From the NCBI GenBank assembly GCA_964393575.1, contig CAYMUG010000006.1:1-37066 (forward strand): a DNA stretch of 37,066 nucleotides, given 5' to 3'. Below, piece after piece: positions 16,350 through 23,758 of this stretch. The notes under the pieces are model-generated. The model was given only the letters and a program-made list of their open reading frames with translations, did not search any database and was not told the DNA's origin. The translations under genes were made by a program, and so were the position numbers. The stretch's first letter is position 1, and the number at the start of each line of letters is the position of its first letter. The DNA comes from CAYMUG01 sp964393575. Lineage in GTDB: Bacteria > Patescibacteriota > Minisyncoccia > Spechtbacterales > 2-12-FULL-38-22.

Positions 16350-16622
16350 TTATTTTACTTTCCATTTTTTTTCTTTACTAAAAGGCCTGGATTCTTCAAT
16401 CTCCACTTGGTCTCCCACCTGAAAATCACCTTTTTCGTTGTGTGCTTTATATTTCTTTTGTTTGATAATTTTTTTCTTATATTTGGGGTGGGATACTAAC
16501 CTATCCACTTTTACTACAAGTGTTTTTTGCATCTTATTAGAAACCACAACACCTTTAAGGATTGTGGGCTTGCTTTGTGGTGTCGAATTTGTTGAATTTG
16601 TAAGTTTGTTTTCAGCCATCAT
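16350..16622 (-). CDS. rpsQ: 30S ribosomal protein S17
   Basis: A 90-residue OB-fold protein that binds the 5' domain of 16S rRNA. The core begins near residue 22 with LKGVVVSNKMQKTLVVKVDR and ends with VGDQVEIEESRPFSKEKKWKV. About 18 N-terminal residues, rich in Asn, Ser and Thr, extend beyond the usual start. The ATG overlaps the rpmC stop as TAATG; a second ATG follows immediately, so the exact start is uncertain by one codon. Confidence 0.96.
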   Translation of the reverse strand: MMAENKLTNSTNSTPQSKPTILKGVVVSNKMQKTLVVKVDRLVSHPKYKKKIIKQKKYKAHNEKGDFQVGDQVEIEESRPFSKEKKWKVK

Positions 16623-16813
16623 TATTTTTCGCTTCTATTTTTTAATATAGTATAAATCCTTGCAATGTCTTTTTTTGTCTGTTGGAATTCTTTTACATTT
16701 CTAACGTTACCCGAATGTATATGCATTCGCAATTCTACTGCCCGCGATTTTTTCTCTTTTAGTAATTTCTGTAACTCTTGGTTCGATTTTTGTCTTATTT
16801 CCTGTGGTTTCAT
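16622..16813 (-). CDS. rpmC: 50S ribosomal protein L29
   Basis: A 63-residue helical protein near the exit tunnel. The pattern EIRQKSNQELQKLLKEKKSRAVELRMHIHSGNVRNVKEFQQTKKDIARIYTIL is a normal L29 apart from His/Met replacing the usual FR-Q. It sits 4 nt after rplP and shares one base with the rpsQ start. Confidence 0.95.
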   Translation of the reverse strand: MKPQEIRQKSNQELQKLLKEKKSRAVELRMHIHSGNVRNVKEFQQTKKDIARIYTILKNRSEK

Positions 16814-16817
16814 AATC

Positions 16818-17234
16818 TTATCTGCTTATAAATTTTGTTTTTACCGGAAGCTTATATCCGGCTCTGCGAATAGCTTCTTTAGCTACATTTTCAGGAACTC
16901 CATCTATTTCGAAAAGTATTCTGCCCGGATATATCGGAACTGTAAAGTGGTCTACCGCACCCTTTCCTCCTCCCATGGGCATTTCTGTGCCTTTGCTGGT
17001 TACAGGCTTGTCGGGAAACACTCTTATCCAAACTTTACCTCTTCTTTTAATGTAACGTGTCATAGTTCTTCTTGCGGCTTCTATTTGACGTGATGTAAGC
17101 CACGCATCTCCGTGAGCCACCTGTAGTCCAAATTGCCCGTAACTAAGTGTAGTACCTCGTGTAGCAACAGAAGTTCTGTGGCGTCCTTTCCACCATTTTC
17201 TGTGTTTTACTTTTTTGGGCATTAACATTGACAT
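16818..17234 (-). CDS. rplP: 50S ribosomal protein L16
   Basis: A 138-residue large-subunit protein near the A site. MLMPKKVKHRKWWKGR, the VATRGTTLSYGQFGLQ segment, TSRQIEAARRTMTRYIKRRGKVWIRVFPDKPVT and MGGGKGAVDHF are diagnostic. A more conventional start could be the internal Met4. The leader contains the longest version of the stop-to-start element. Confidence 0.97.
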   Translation of the reverse strand: MSMLMPKKVKHRKWWKGRHRTSVATRGTTLSYGQFGLQVAHGDAWLTSRQIEAARRTMTRYIKRRGKVWIRVFPDKPVTSKGTEMPMGGGKGAVDHFTVPIYPGRILFEIDGVPENVAKEAIRRAGYKLPVKTKFISR

Positions 17235-17237
17235 ATA

Positions 17238-17316
17238 TTTTGTTCACTTACGCTTATAAAATCGTAATGCGAACGGATTCCGACGTTAAGTCGGGCCGAA
17301 GCGAGCTTTTATTTTA
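17238..17316 (-). promoter_or_regulatory. Stop-to-start RNA element, rpsC-rplP gap
   Basis: It starts at the rpsC stop with AAAGCTCGCTTCGG, then a CCGAC/GTCGG hairpin (17280-17284 with 17290-17294), then TCCGTTCGC and ATTACG. It ends with a degenerate copy of the start-codon hairpin (17238-17261) that keeps the GUAA loop and most of the U/A stem. The hairpin is 3 nt before the rplP ATG. Confidence 0.55.
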
Positions 17317-17982
17317 CTCTAATTTTTCGCCTTTGTAAATCCATACCTTTACCCCAATTACTCCATACTTTGTAACCGCTCCTACATGCGCATAGTCAAT
17401 ATCGGCACGAAATTTTTGCAGCGGCAAATTGCCTTCTTTCAAAAATTCCTTCCTTGCCATTTCAGCCCCGTTTAGACGACCTTTAACCAAAATTTTCGCT
17501 CCTTTTATTTCTTTATTGCTCATTACCCGATCCATTGCCCGTTTTATAACTCTTCTAAAAGGCATCCTTCTTTCAAGTTGTTCAGCAATATTGAATGCAA
17601 CAAGCCGCGCGTGAGAATCTGTTTCCCGTATTTCCCGCACCTCTAACCTGAGTTCAGGCAAATAAGTATTCTCCCAATTTTTCTTTTTTGCGACCTTAGT
17701 TAATTTCTTAATAAGTTTGCTTCTTAAATCTTCTATACCTGACCCCCCTCTTCCTATAATGATTCCGGGGCGTGATGTATATATAATTACCGAAAGAGAG
17801 TTGGAAAAACGCTCAATTTGTATATCCTGAATCCCTGCATTTCTGTAATTTTTATGTATATAATTGCGTATTATATAATCTTGTTCCGCATGTTCTTTAT
17901 AATGCTTCGTGTCAAGCCACCGGGATTTCCAGTCCTTTGTTAGCGGAATTCTATTGATTGTCGGGTGTGATTTATGAGTCAT
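17314..17982 (-). CDS. rpsC: 30S ribosomal protein S3
   Basis: S3 contributes to the mRNA entry channel and helicase activity. The frame is open from an ATG at 18015, but the internal ATG at 17982 begins MTHKSHPTINRIPLTKDWKSRW, which aligns with the canonical MGQKVHP start with identical spacing, so it is chosen (222 residues). The KH domain contains SRPGIIIGRGGSGIEDLR, and the C-terminal domain has RRVIKRAMDRVM, GAKILVKGRLNGAEMAR and GVIGVKVWIYKGE. Neither start has a visible Shine-Dalgarno sequence. Confidence 0.93.
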   Translation of the reverse strand: MTHKSHPTINRIPLTKDWKSRWLDTKHYKEHAEQDYIIRNYIHKNYRNAGIQDIQIERFSNSLSVIIYTSRPGIIIGRGGSGIEDLRSKLIKKLTKVAKKKNWENTYLPELRLEVREIRETDSHARLVAFNIAEQLERRMPFRRVIKRAMDRVMSNKEIKGAKILVKGRLNGAEMARKEFLKEGNLPLQKFRADIDYAHVGAVTKYGVIGVKVWIYKGEKLE

Positions 17983-18043
17983 AGTCGCTGCGTCAGCTTC
18001 GCTTCCTCGCAACATAATGCGAATCTACAAATGTATGCGAATA

Positions 18044-18466
18044 CTACGAATTAATTTTAGATTTTTGTTTTGTTTTTTTTGATTTAGGTTTTGTTTGGGA
18101 TTTGTGATTTTGTGATTGGGATTTCTTTGATTCTCGCTCCGCGAGAATCAAAGTGATATGGCTTGTTCTCTTTTGCGTTTCGTGTACCTGTCCTCGTGCA
18201 ACCGGCCTGAATCGTTTATATCTCGGTCCTTCATCTACAGTTATAGTTTTTATATATAAATCATCTTCATTTACATTTTCATTAAGGTTTTTAGCATTGC
18301 TTATAGCGGAATTAAGTAATTTTAAAAGCGGCTCCGTAGCTCTTTTTGTCGAAAAACTGAGCTGGTCCCTGGCAAAATTCGCACTTTTTCCTCTAATCAA
18401 GTCTGCCACCAACCTCGTTTTCCTTGGGGCTATTCTTAAATATGATAATTTGGCACGATATTCCAT
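18044..18466 (-). CDS. rplV: 50S ribosomal protein L22 with extra C-terminal tail
   Basis: A 140-residue L22, whose extended loop lines the peptide exit tunnel. The core spans about residues 1-111: YLRIAPRKTRLVADLIRGK, then the LLKLLNSAISNAKN helix, ITVDEGPRYKRFRPVARG and HITLILAE, where bacterial L22 normally ends. The remaining 29 residues are Ser/Lys/Gln/Thr-rich. Their DNA contains a perfect 12-bp hairpin (18125-18136 with 18142-18153) followed by simple AATCCCAATCAC-like words, resembling the local intergenic elements. The tail may therefore be a translated intergenic element. Confidence 0.95.
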   Translation of the reverse strand: MEYRAKLSYLRIAPRKTRLVADLIRGKSANFARDQLSFSTKRATEPLLKLLNSAISNAKNLNENVNEDDLYIKTITVDEGPRYKRFRPVARGQVHETQKRTSHITLILAERESKKSQSQNHKSQTKPKSKKTKQKSKINS

Positions 18467-18477
18467 AACTTATTTTA

Positions 18478-18762
18478 TTAAGGTTTTTTCTCAATGCGCT
18501 CCTGAAGCTTTCCTCCGTGTTTTATGAATTTACGGGTCGGTGCAAATTCTCCGAGTTTATGTCCTACCATATCTTCTGTAATAAATACAGGTACATGTTC
18601 CTTGCCATTATGCACCCCTATGGTGTAACCCACCATTTCAGGAGTGACCGTTGATGCACGAGCCCATGTCTTAATAACCGTCTTATCATTGCGGTCTGTA
18701 TTTTTAATCTTTTTCAAGAGTTTTTGGTCTACATACGGACCTTTTTTTAGTGATCTCGTCAT
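18478..18762 (-). CDS. rpsS: 30S ribosomal protein S19
   Basis: A 94-residue small-subunit head protein. MTRSLKKGPYVDQKLLKKI, KTWARASTVTPEMVGYTIGVHNGKEHVPVFITEDMVGHKLGEFAPTRKF are diagnostic, and the length is normal. It is 11 nt upstream of rplV and 143 nt after rplB. That gap holds a fold-back element and a start-codon hairpin. Confidence 0.98.
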   Translation of the reverse strand: MTRSLKKGPYVDQKLLKKIKNTDRNDKTVIKTWARASTVTPEMVGYTIGVHNGKEHVPVFITEDMVGHKLGEFAPTRKFIKHGGKLQERIEKKP

Positions 18763-18765
18763 AAT

Positions 18766-18791
18766 AATTTATTCGCTTACACTCATAAATT
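18766..18791 (-). promoter_or_regulatory. Start-codon hairpin before rpsS
   Basis: Minus-strand RNA folds as AAUUUAU/AUAAAUU (7 bp), a GA/GA step, a GU/GC inner stem with a U-G wobble, and a GUAA loop. It ends 3 nt before the rpsS ATG. Compared with other copies the inner pair change is structure-preserving. Confidence 0.6.
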
Positions 18792-18905
18792 AGAAATTAG
18801 TTTTTTAGAAAATGACTGTGTAGAAATTGGAAATTGGGCTTTCTAACTTCCAAACAACTATTACTATTTTCTAATTTCCATTAACCAGTTTCTATAAACG
18901 AAGCT
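18792..18905 (-). repeat. AT-rich fold-back region between rplB and rpsS
   Basis: This stretch is built of related words such as AGAAATTAG, TAGAAAAT, AGAAATTGG and their complements CTAATTTCC and ATTTTCTA. They can pair across the region into a long imperfect stem. No ORF is supported here. Confidence 0.4.
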
Positions 18906-19751
18906 TTATCGCCTTTTCTTGCGTTTACTCCTACGTTTAATTATAAGTCTATCGGAATACTTTTTTCTCTTTCTGGTTTTTACTCCGTAAGCATTCTTTC
19001 CCCAAGGGGTCTTGGGATACTTCAAGCCGATAGGAGTTCTACCCTCACCACCTCCATGGGGATGGTCTACAGGGTTCATAGCTGAACCTCGCACATGAGG
19101 TCTTTTACCTCTAAGTCGTTGTTTTCCGGCTTTGGATATCACCTCTTCACTGTGTGAGCTGTGCGAAACTCTGCCCACTGTAGCAAAACCCTCACTTGGC
19201 ACCAACCTGATTTCTCCTGACGGCATTGTGAGTTGGGTGTATCCCGCATCGTGCGCAAGAATTTTTACAGAAGCCCCGGCGGAACGAGCCAACTGCCCTC
19301 CTCTGCCGGGTTTTATCTCGACGTTATGAACCTCAGTTCCTAAAAGAATGTTTTTTAGCTTCATTCTATTTCCCCTTTTTATAGACGTTTTTTCCGCAAC
19401 TTTCAAGACCTGTCCCTTGCTAACACCTTCAGAGGCAAGCAAATACTTCTTTTCTCCGTATTGATTCTGTGCCAACGCAATAAAAGCTGTTCTATTTGGA
19501 TCATACTCTAAAGACAGAATCTTTAACTCTTCGCCTGTTCTATTTTGTTTGAAGTCTATGTTCCTGTATAACCTTTTAAAGCCCCCTCCTCTGTGACGAG
19601 TTGATATTCTGCCTTTATTTCTGCCTTTATTGCTATGCACATGAGAGGTCAAGCGTTTTTCAGGCGCTTTTTTATCTAAAACACTGTAATCAGTTGTTCT
19701 CATTCCTCTCTGACCGGGGGTTCTAGGTTTGTGACGCTTAACTTTGGACAT
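18906..19751 (-). CDS. rplB: 50S ribosomal protein L2
   Basis: A 281-residue protein at the peptidyl-transferase region. Diagnostic parts include STRHRGGGFKRLYRNIDF, VHNVEIKPGRGGQLARSAG, and the conserved His loop NPVDHPHGGGEGR with KTPWGKNAYGVKTRKRKK at the C-terminus. Length is normal. It is 3 nt after rplW. Confidence 0.98.
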   Translation of the reverse strand: MSKVKRHKPRTPGQRGMRTTDYSVLDKKAPEKRLTSHVHSNKGRNKGRISTRHRGGGFKRLYRNIDFKQNRTGEELKILSLEYDPNRTAFIALAQNQYGEKKYLLASEGVSKGQVLKVAEKTSIKRGNRMKLKNILLGTEVHNVEIKPGRGGQLARSAGASVKILAHDAGYTQLTMPSGEIRLVPSEGFATVGRVSHSSHSEEVISKAGKQRLRGKRPHVRGSAMNPVDHPHGGGEGRTPIGLKYPKTPWGKNAYGVKTRKRKKYSDRLIIKRRSKRKKRR

Positions 19752-19754
19752 AAT

Positions 19755-20228
19755 TTATTGCGGAAGTACTTCCAGTTTTTCGCCCTCTTTAAGTGTAACT
19801 ACCGCCTTATCATACCTGAAAACTTTGCTTTCCTGCCTGATATACCTCTTTGTTTTAGCCGGTGACTTAGTTTTATTAACTTTTTCCACCTGAACACCAT
19901 ACAACTGCTCAATAGCTCGTGCAACCTCTTTTTTGTTTTTGTTATTATAAACTTCAAAAACATACTTTCTCTGGTCGTTTTGCATAACACTTTTTTCGGA
20001 TATATGCGGTTTCACAATAACATTGTAAGCGCTGTGCGCCTGTTCGACTTTTATGGGGGATGTTGCCTTGCTTTGCTCTTTCTTAGAGTCCTGCGCCTCG
20101 GCCCCGCTCTTTTTCTGCGGTTTTTTTGTTTGCGCTTGCTTCTTTTGTTTTTCCTTAACTTTTCTTTTTTCTCTTTCCGGATGTTTTTTCTTATTTCCTT
20201 TTTTAAAAACGTTATCCAATATAGGCAT
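19755..20228 (-). CDS. rplW: 50S ribosomal protein L23 with basic N-terminal extension
   Basis: The L23 core occupies about residues 62-157: KVEQAHSAYNVIVKPHISEKSVMQNDQRKYVFEV, then VEKVNKTKSPAKTKR. L23 sits at the tunnel exit and docks trigger factor and SRP. About 60 extra N-terminal residues are almost entirely Lys, Gln, Glu, Ser and Ala and are likely disordered. An internal start that would yield a conventional L23 is not obvious, so the extension is kept. It is 17 nt after rplD. Confidence 0.93.
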   Translation of the reverse strand: MPILDNVFKKGNKKKHPEREKRKVKEKQKKQAQTKKPQKKSGAEAQDSKKEQSKATSPIKVEQAHSAYNVIVKPHISEKSVMQNDQRKYVFEVYNNKNKKEVARAIEQLYGVQVEKVNKTKSPAKTKRYIRQESKVFRYDKAVVTLKEGEKLEVLPQ

Positions 20229-20245
20229 AATTATTGGTTATAAGC

Positions 20246-20935
20246 TTACTTATTTTGACTATTATTTTTTGAAGTTTTCGATGAATCGGAATCCGCTGTT
20301 CTAATGACATAAGTAGAAATAAACTCCTCTAAAGCGCTTTTTGAAAATATACAGTTTTTTGCAGAAAGCAAATCTAGTATGTTAATATTATTTACTTTTG
20401 CCGGCGTTGTTCTATTTAGATTTCTAAATGTCTTTATAAAATTTTTTTCTGCGTCCGTTCCATAAACCACGTTACTATCGGTGATAATTCCTGAATTCTC
20501 CAAAAACTTAACCGCTTCCTTTGTTTTGGGCTCTCTGTAATCAAAAGATTCCATTACCAAAATATTCCCTGTTTTGGCCTTAGAGCTAAGCACGGTAAAA
20601 AGAGCTTTTCTGTTCATTTTCTTATTAACAGCTTTTTTAACTTGATTATTCTTGTGCGGTCCAAAAGTAATTCCGCCTCCCTTCCATATAGGAGAGCGTA
20701 TAGAACCATGACGAGCACGTCCTAAGCCCTTTTGAGGCCAAGGTTTTCTTCCTCCTCCACGCACCTCAGCTCGGGTTTTGGCATGAGCATATGGCTTCCT
20801 TGTATTACTTCTTTTTACTCTATAAACCTGGTACACTAAATCGTAATTTTCAGGTAATCCAAAAATTTCCTCCGGCAGTTCCTGTGTTCCCGTATTCTTA
20901 CCGCTTTTATTGTATACTTTTACTTTCACGGACAT
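20246..20935 (-). CDS. rplD: 50S ribosomal protein L4
   Basis: A 229-residue protein whose extended loop reaches the exit tunnel and which can regulate the S10 operon in some bacteria. The region RSNTRKPYAHAKTRAEVRGGGRKPWPQKGLGRARHGSIRSPIWKGGG is diagnostic for the loop. The C-terminal half is a typical Rossmann-like fold with VNNINILDLL. About 20 Ser/Asn/Lys-rich residues follow the core. It is 7 nt after rplC. Confidence 0.97.
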   Translation of the reverse strand: MSVKVKVYNKSGKNTGTQELPEEIFGLPENYDLVYQVYRVKRSNTRKPYAHAKTRAEVRGGGRKPWPQKGLGRARHGSIRSPIWKGGGITFGPHKNNQVKKAVNKKMNRKALFTVLSSKAKTGNILVMESFDYREPKTKEAVKFLENSGIITDSNVVYGTDAEKNFIKTFRNLNRTTPAKVNNINILDLLSAKNCIFSKSALEEFISTYVIRTADSDSSKTSKNNSQNK

Positions 20936-20942
20936 AATAATT

Positions 20943-21572
20943 TTACGTACGCGTTATTACGAATACTTTATCTCCTTTATTTCCTGGTACGGCCCCTTTA
21001 ACGCCGATTATATTTTTTTCCTGATTTACGTAGGCAACCTTTAGGTTAAGTATTGTTTTAGTTTTGTTTCCCATACGTCCTCCCATTTTTTTGCCTTTTA
21101 ATACTCTTTGAAGATATGAAGATCCTATTGACCCCGGCGCTCTGTGTGTATCTTTAGTTCCGTGAGTTTTAGATTCTCCTGAAAAATTCCACCGTTTAAC
21201 TACTCCTTGAAATCCTTTTCCTTTTGTTACGCCCTTAACAATAACGTTATCTCCTTCGTTAAACTGGCTTACGTCTATAGTTTGCCCTTTCTTGAATTTC
21301 TCCCGTTCTTCCGCGGATAATTTAAACTCCTTCAAAACAGCCGGCCCTTTTTTATCTTTTGTATTAACCGCATTCTCAAGGTGACCTGAAAGCGGTTTAT
21401 TTACTTTTTTTTCTCCGGCGCCCAACTGTACCGCATCATAACCGTGTTTTTCTTTGGTTAACACCTGAGTGACGATGTTGGGTTCGGCAGAAATCAAAGT
21501 TACCGGGTTAACATAACCGTTCTCATTGAATATTCGGGTCATTCCTAATTTTTTTCCTATTATAAACTTCAT
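20943..21572 (-). CDS. rplC: 50S ribosomal protein L3
   Basis: A 209-residue early-assembly protein. IIGKKLGMTRIF at the N-terminus, VTKGKGFQGVVKRWNFSGESKTHGTKDTHRAPGSIG (the loop reaching the peptidyl-transferase centre), and GKKMGGRMGNKT are diagnostic. It is separated from rpsJ by 150 nt that contain a strong hairpin. Confidence 0.98.
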   Translation of the reverse strand: MKFIIGKKLGMTRIFNENGYVNPVTLISAEPNIVTQVLTKEKHGYDAVQLGAGEKKVNKPLSGHLENAVNTKDKKGPAVLKEFKLSAEEREKFKKGQTIDVSQFNEGDNVIVKGVTKGKGFQGVVKRWNFSGESKTHGTKDTHRAPGSIGSSYLQRVLKGKKMGGRMGNKTKTILNLKVAYVNQEKNIIGVKGAVPGNKGDKVFVITRT

Positions 21573-21659
21573 CCCGTAGTGAAAATTAAATAATTGTCTT
21601 CCTTTTTAAAACGGTATTTAAATAGTAATATGCTCCAAAAATAAAATGTGATGACAATG

Positions 21660-21704
21660 ACACAGAAAGTCGCGTTCGCAGAGAGCGAACGCGACTTTCT
21701 GTGT
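21660..21704 (-). terminator. Perfect 20-bp hairpin between rpsJ and rplC
   Basis: Inverted repeat arms 21660-21679 and 21685-21704 are exactly complementary over 20 bp, with a 5-nt loop. The stem core is GTCGCGTTCGC, flanked by ACACAGAAA. It begins 18 nt after the rpsJ stop. The following bases are only moderately T-rich (CATTTTATTTTT), so it may be a terminator, an attenuator or a processing site. Confidence 0.6.
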
Positions 21705-21722
21705 ATTCCTACTTCATTCTGA

Positions 21723-22073
21723 CTACATTTTTACCTCAATATCCACTCCTGCCGGCAGATTTAAATCCATTAACGCATCAATTAGTTGCCTGGAAGGTTC
21801 CAAGATATCAATAAGGCGTTTGTGTATCCGCATTTCGAACTGCTCTCTGGAGTCTTCGTGAACAAACGTAGATCTGTTTACTGTATACTTGTGTTTTTCA
21901 GTTGGCAAGGGTACAGGCCCTCTTAATTCCGCGCCATATCGTATGACCGTATCTACGATCTGCCTGACGCTTGAATCAATAACCTGGTGATCGTACGACT
22001 TAACCTTAATTCGGATTCTCTGTTTCATCTCCGACTGTTTATTTTTTTGTTTTGTGTCGGACTGATTGGGCAT
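21723..22073 (-). CDS. rpsJ: 30S ribosomal protein S10
   Basis: A 116-residue protein; the core from about residue 18 (QRIRIKVKSYDHQVIDSSVRQIVD) through RGPVPLPTEKHKYTVNRSTFVHEDSREQFEMRIHKRLIDI is canonical S10/NusE, used both in the ribosome and in transcription antitermination. About 16 Gln/Lys-rich residues precede the usual start. It is 29 nt after tuf, giving the tuf-rpsJ order found in several bacterial groups. Confidence 0.97.
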   Translation of the reverse strand: MPNQSDTKQKNKQSEMKQRIRIKVKSYDHQVIDSSVRQIVDTVIRYGAELRGPVPLPTEKHKYTVNRSTFVHEDSREQFEMRIHKRLIDILEPSRQLIDALMDLNLPAGVDIEVKM

Positions 22074-22102
22074 ATTTTAATGTACCTATTCGTTTTTTGT
22101 GT

Positions 22103-23308
22103 TTATTTTACTATTTTCGTTACAACTCCGGCTCCTACAGTTTTACCTCCTTCACGAATAGCAAATCGTTGCTGTTCTTCCATAGCTACCGGTTGGATAA
22201 GTTTCGCTTGGAATTTAGCTGTGTCACCGGGCATTACCATTTCAGTACCTTCGGGAAGCGTAACTTCTCCTGTAACATCGGTGGTTCTAAAGTAAAACTG
22301 GGGCTTATAACCGCTAAAGAAAGGTGTATGTCTTCCTCCTTCTTCTTTCTTTAGAACATAAACTTCAGCTTCAAACTCCGTATGAGGTTTAACGGACCCG
22401 GGAGCGGCAAAAACCTGTCCTCTTTCAATATCTTCTTTTTTCAACCCTCTCACAAGAATACCTACGTTATCACCTGCTACTCCTTCCTCTAATTGTTTGT
22501 TAAACATCTCAATTCCTGTAACAGTGGTTTTTGTTATATCGTCTTTGAAGCCCAGAATTTCAATTTCATTGTTTACCTGCACCTTTCCCCTTTCTACTCT
22601 ACCGGTGGCAACTGTTCCTCTCCCTTCAATGGTAAATATGTCCTCTACGGGCATAAGGAAGGGTTTATCTACATCTCTTTCGGGAACAGGAATGTATTCA
22701 TCCATAGCCTCCAAGAGATCTCCTATGGGCTTTATAGCTTCATCATCAGCACTGGAAGCATTGAGCGCTTGTAGAGCGGAACCTCTAATTATGGGGGCGT
22801 TATCTCCATCATATTCATACTTATTAAGTAGTTCTCTCACCTCGGTTTCGACAAGGTCCACCAACTCGGGATCCTCTGATTCAACTTGATCTGTTTTGTT
22901 TAAGAAGACAACGATTTTAGGAACTCCTACCTGCCTCGCAAGGAGAATATGTTCTCTGGTCTGCGGCATAGGTCCATCCGCAGCGGAAACAACTAGAATA
23001 GCACCGTCCATTTGTGCCGCCCCGGTAATCATATTTTTAATATAGTCAGCATGACCGGGTGCGTCTATATGGGCATAGTGTCTTTTTTCTGTTTCGTATT
23101 CAATGTGTGCAAGAGCAATTGTTATACCGCGCTCCTTTTCTTCGGGAGCGGCGTCAATTTGTTCTACATTTTTTTCAGAGCCCTTCCACCCTTTAAAATG
23201 CACATATTTAAGCATTGCCGCAGTAAGTGTAGTTTTACCGTGATCAACGTGACCTACTGTTCCTATATTTACGTGCGGTTTTGTTCTTTCAAATTTTTCT
23301 GCTGCCAT
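22103..23308 (-). CDS. tuf: Elongation factor Tu
   Basis: A 401-residue GTPase that delivers aminoacyl-tRNA to the ribosome. G motifs are GHVDHGKTT (19-27), RGITI, DAPGHADY and NKTD (Thr where Cys or Val is common). Domains 2 and 3 include GRGTVATGRVERG and the C-terminal EGGKTVGAGVVTKI. Length is normal. The leader has no Shine-Dalgarno sequence and is very AT-rich, with two candidate promoters at 23369-23398 and 23450-23477. Confidence 0.98.
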   Translation of the reverse strand: MAAEKFERTKPHVNIGTVGHVDHGKTTLTAAMLKYVHFKGWKGSEKNVEQIDAAPEEKERGITIALAHIEYETEKRHYAHIDAPGHADYIKNMITGAAQMDGAILVVSAADGPMPQTREHILLARQVGVPKIVVFLNKTDQVESEDPELVDLVETEVRELLNKYEYDGDNAPIIRGSALQALNASSADDEAIKPIGDLLEAMDEYIPVPERDVDKPFLMPVEDIFTIEGRGTVATGRVERGKVQVNNEIEILGFKDDITKTTVTGIEMFNKQLEEGVAGDNVGILVRGLKKEDIERGQVFAAPGSVKPHTEFEAEVYVLKKEEGGRHTPFFSGYKPQFYFRTTDVTGEVTLPEGTEMVMPGDTAKFQAKLIQPVAMEEQQRFAIREGGKTVGAGVVTKIVK

Positions 23309-23368
23309 AATTTAATTTTTTAATTTAAATTTTAATTATAAAATAAACTTTTAACTTTAGTGTAAATT

Positions 23369-23398
23369 ATATTAACACATCAGGAAGGAAAAATTCAA
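23369..23398 (-). promoter_or_regulatory. Candidate proximal tuf promoter
   Basis: On the minus strand TTGAAT (23393-23398) and TAATAT (23369-23374) are 18 nt apart, about 60 nt before the tuf start. This is a pattern match only. Confidence 0.35.
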
Positions 23399-23449
23399 CA
23401 AAAGCTTAAGCAACTCAGTTAAATTTTTGCTTCCGGAGACATAATAAAC

Positions 23450-23477
23450 ATATTACACAATTTAAAAAAAACGTCAA
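23450..23477 (-). promoter_or_regulatory. Candidate distal tuf promoter
   Basis: On the minus strand TTGACG (23472-23477) and TAATAT (23450-23455) are 16 nt apart with a T-run in the spacer. The -35 box lies directly against the end of the 115-bp repeat, about 140 nt before the tuf ATG. Confidence 0.45.
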
Positions 23478-23478
23478 C

Positions 23479-23708
23479 CCCCGAACCAGAGCCTCCGGCA
23501 CGGTTCAGGGCTGAAGCTTCCAAGTATAAAGGACTGCACTACCACCACAGGGTCAAGGGAGTCCTAAACCTAAACGGAGTGAATGGTTTGGGGCCCCGAA
23601 CCAGAGCCTCCGGCACGGTTCAGGGCTGAAGCTTCCAAGTATAAAGGACTGCACTACCACCACAGGGTCAAGGGAGTCCTAAACCTAAACGGAGTGAATG
23701 GTTTGGGG
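23479..23708 (-). repeat. Two perfect tandem copies of a 115-bp G+C-rich unit
   Basis: Copy 1 is 23479-23593 and copy 2 is 23594-23708; I find no difference between them. Each unit begins CCCCGAACC and ends GGTTTGGGG, near-perfect terminal inverted repeats. Three further stem-loops are possible inside: GAACC/GGTTC, GGACT/AGTCC and CTAAACC/GGTTT. The unit is clearly richer in G+C than its surroundings. The 450-nt gap 23309-23758 holds no supported gene; besides this repeat it contains the tuf leader and promoters. Strand is nominal. Confidence 0.9.
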
Positions 23709-23758
23709 CCCGCATCTTTTATTAGCTAGTAAAAATTGCGGAGTAAATCCCTATCGTT

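Noticed and set aside
17983..18015. Upstream start for rpsC
   Set aside because: The extra 11 residues have no counterpart in S3, and the internal Met aligns with the normal N-terminus.
23479..23510. Group II intron domain V-like stretch (GAGCC...ACGGTTC)
   Set aside because: The helix is far too short and lacks the catalytic triad arrangement, and no reverse transcriptase is present.
23479..23708. 115-bp tandem units as 5S rRNA or SRP RNA genes
   Set aside because: Length and closing stem fit 5S, but I could not place the conserved loop C/E sequences in the right order on either strand, and no SRP domain IV motif is present.
23479..23708. CRISPR array
   Set aside because: Only two units, no spacers between them, and no cas genes nearby; the same holds for 30660-30893.
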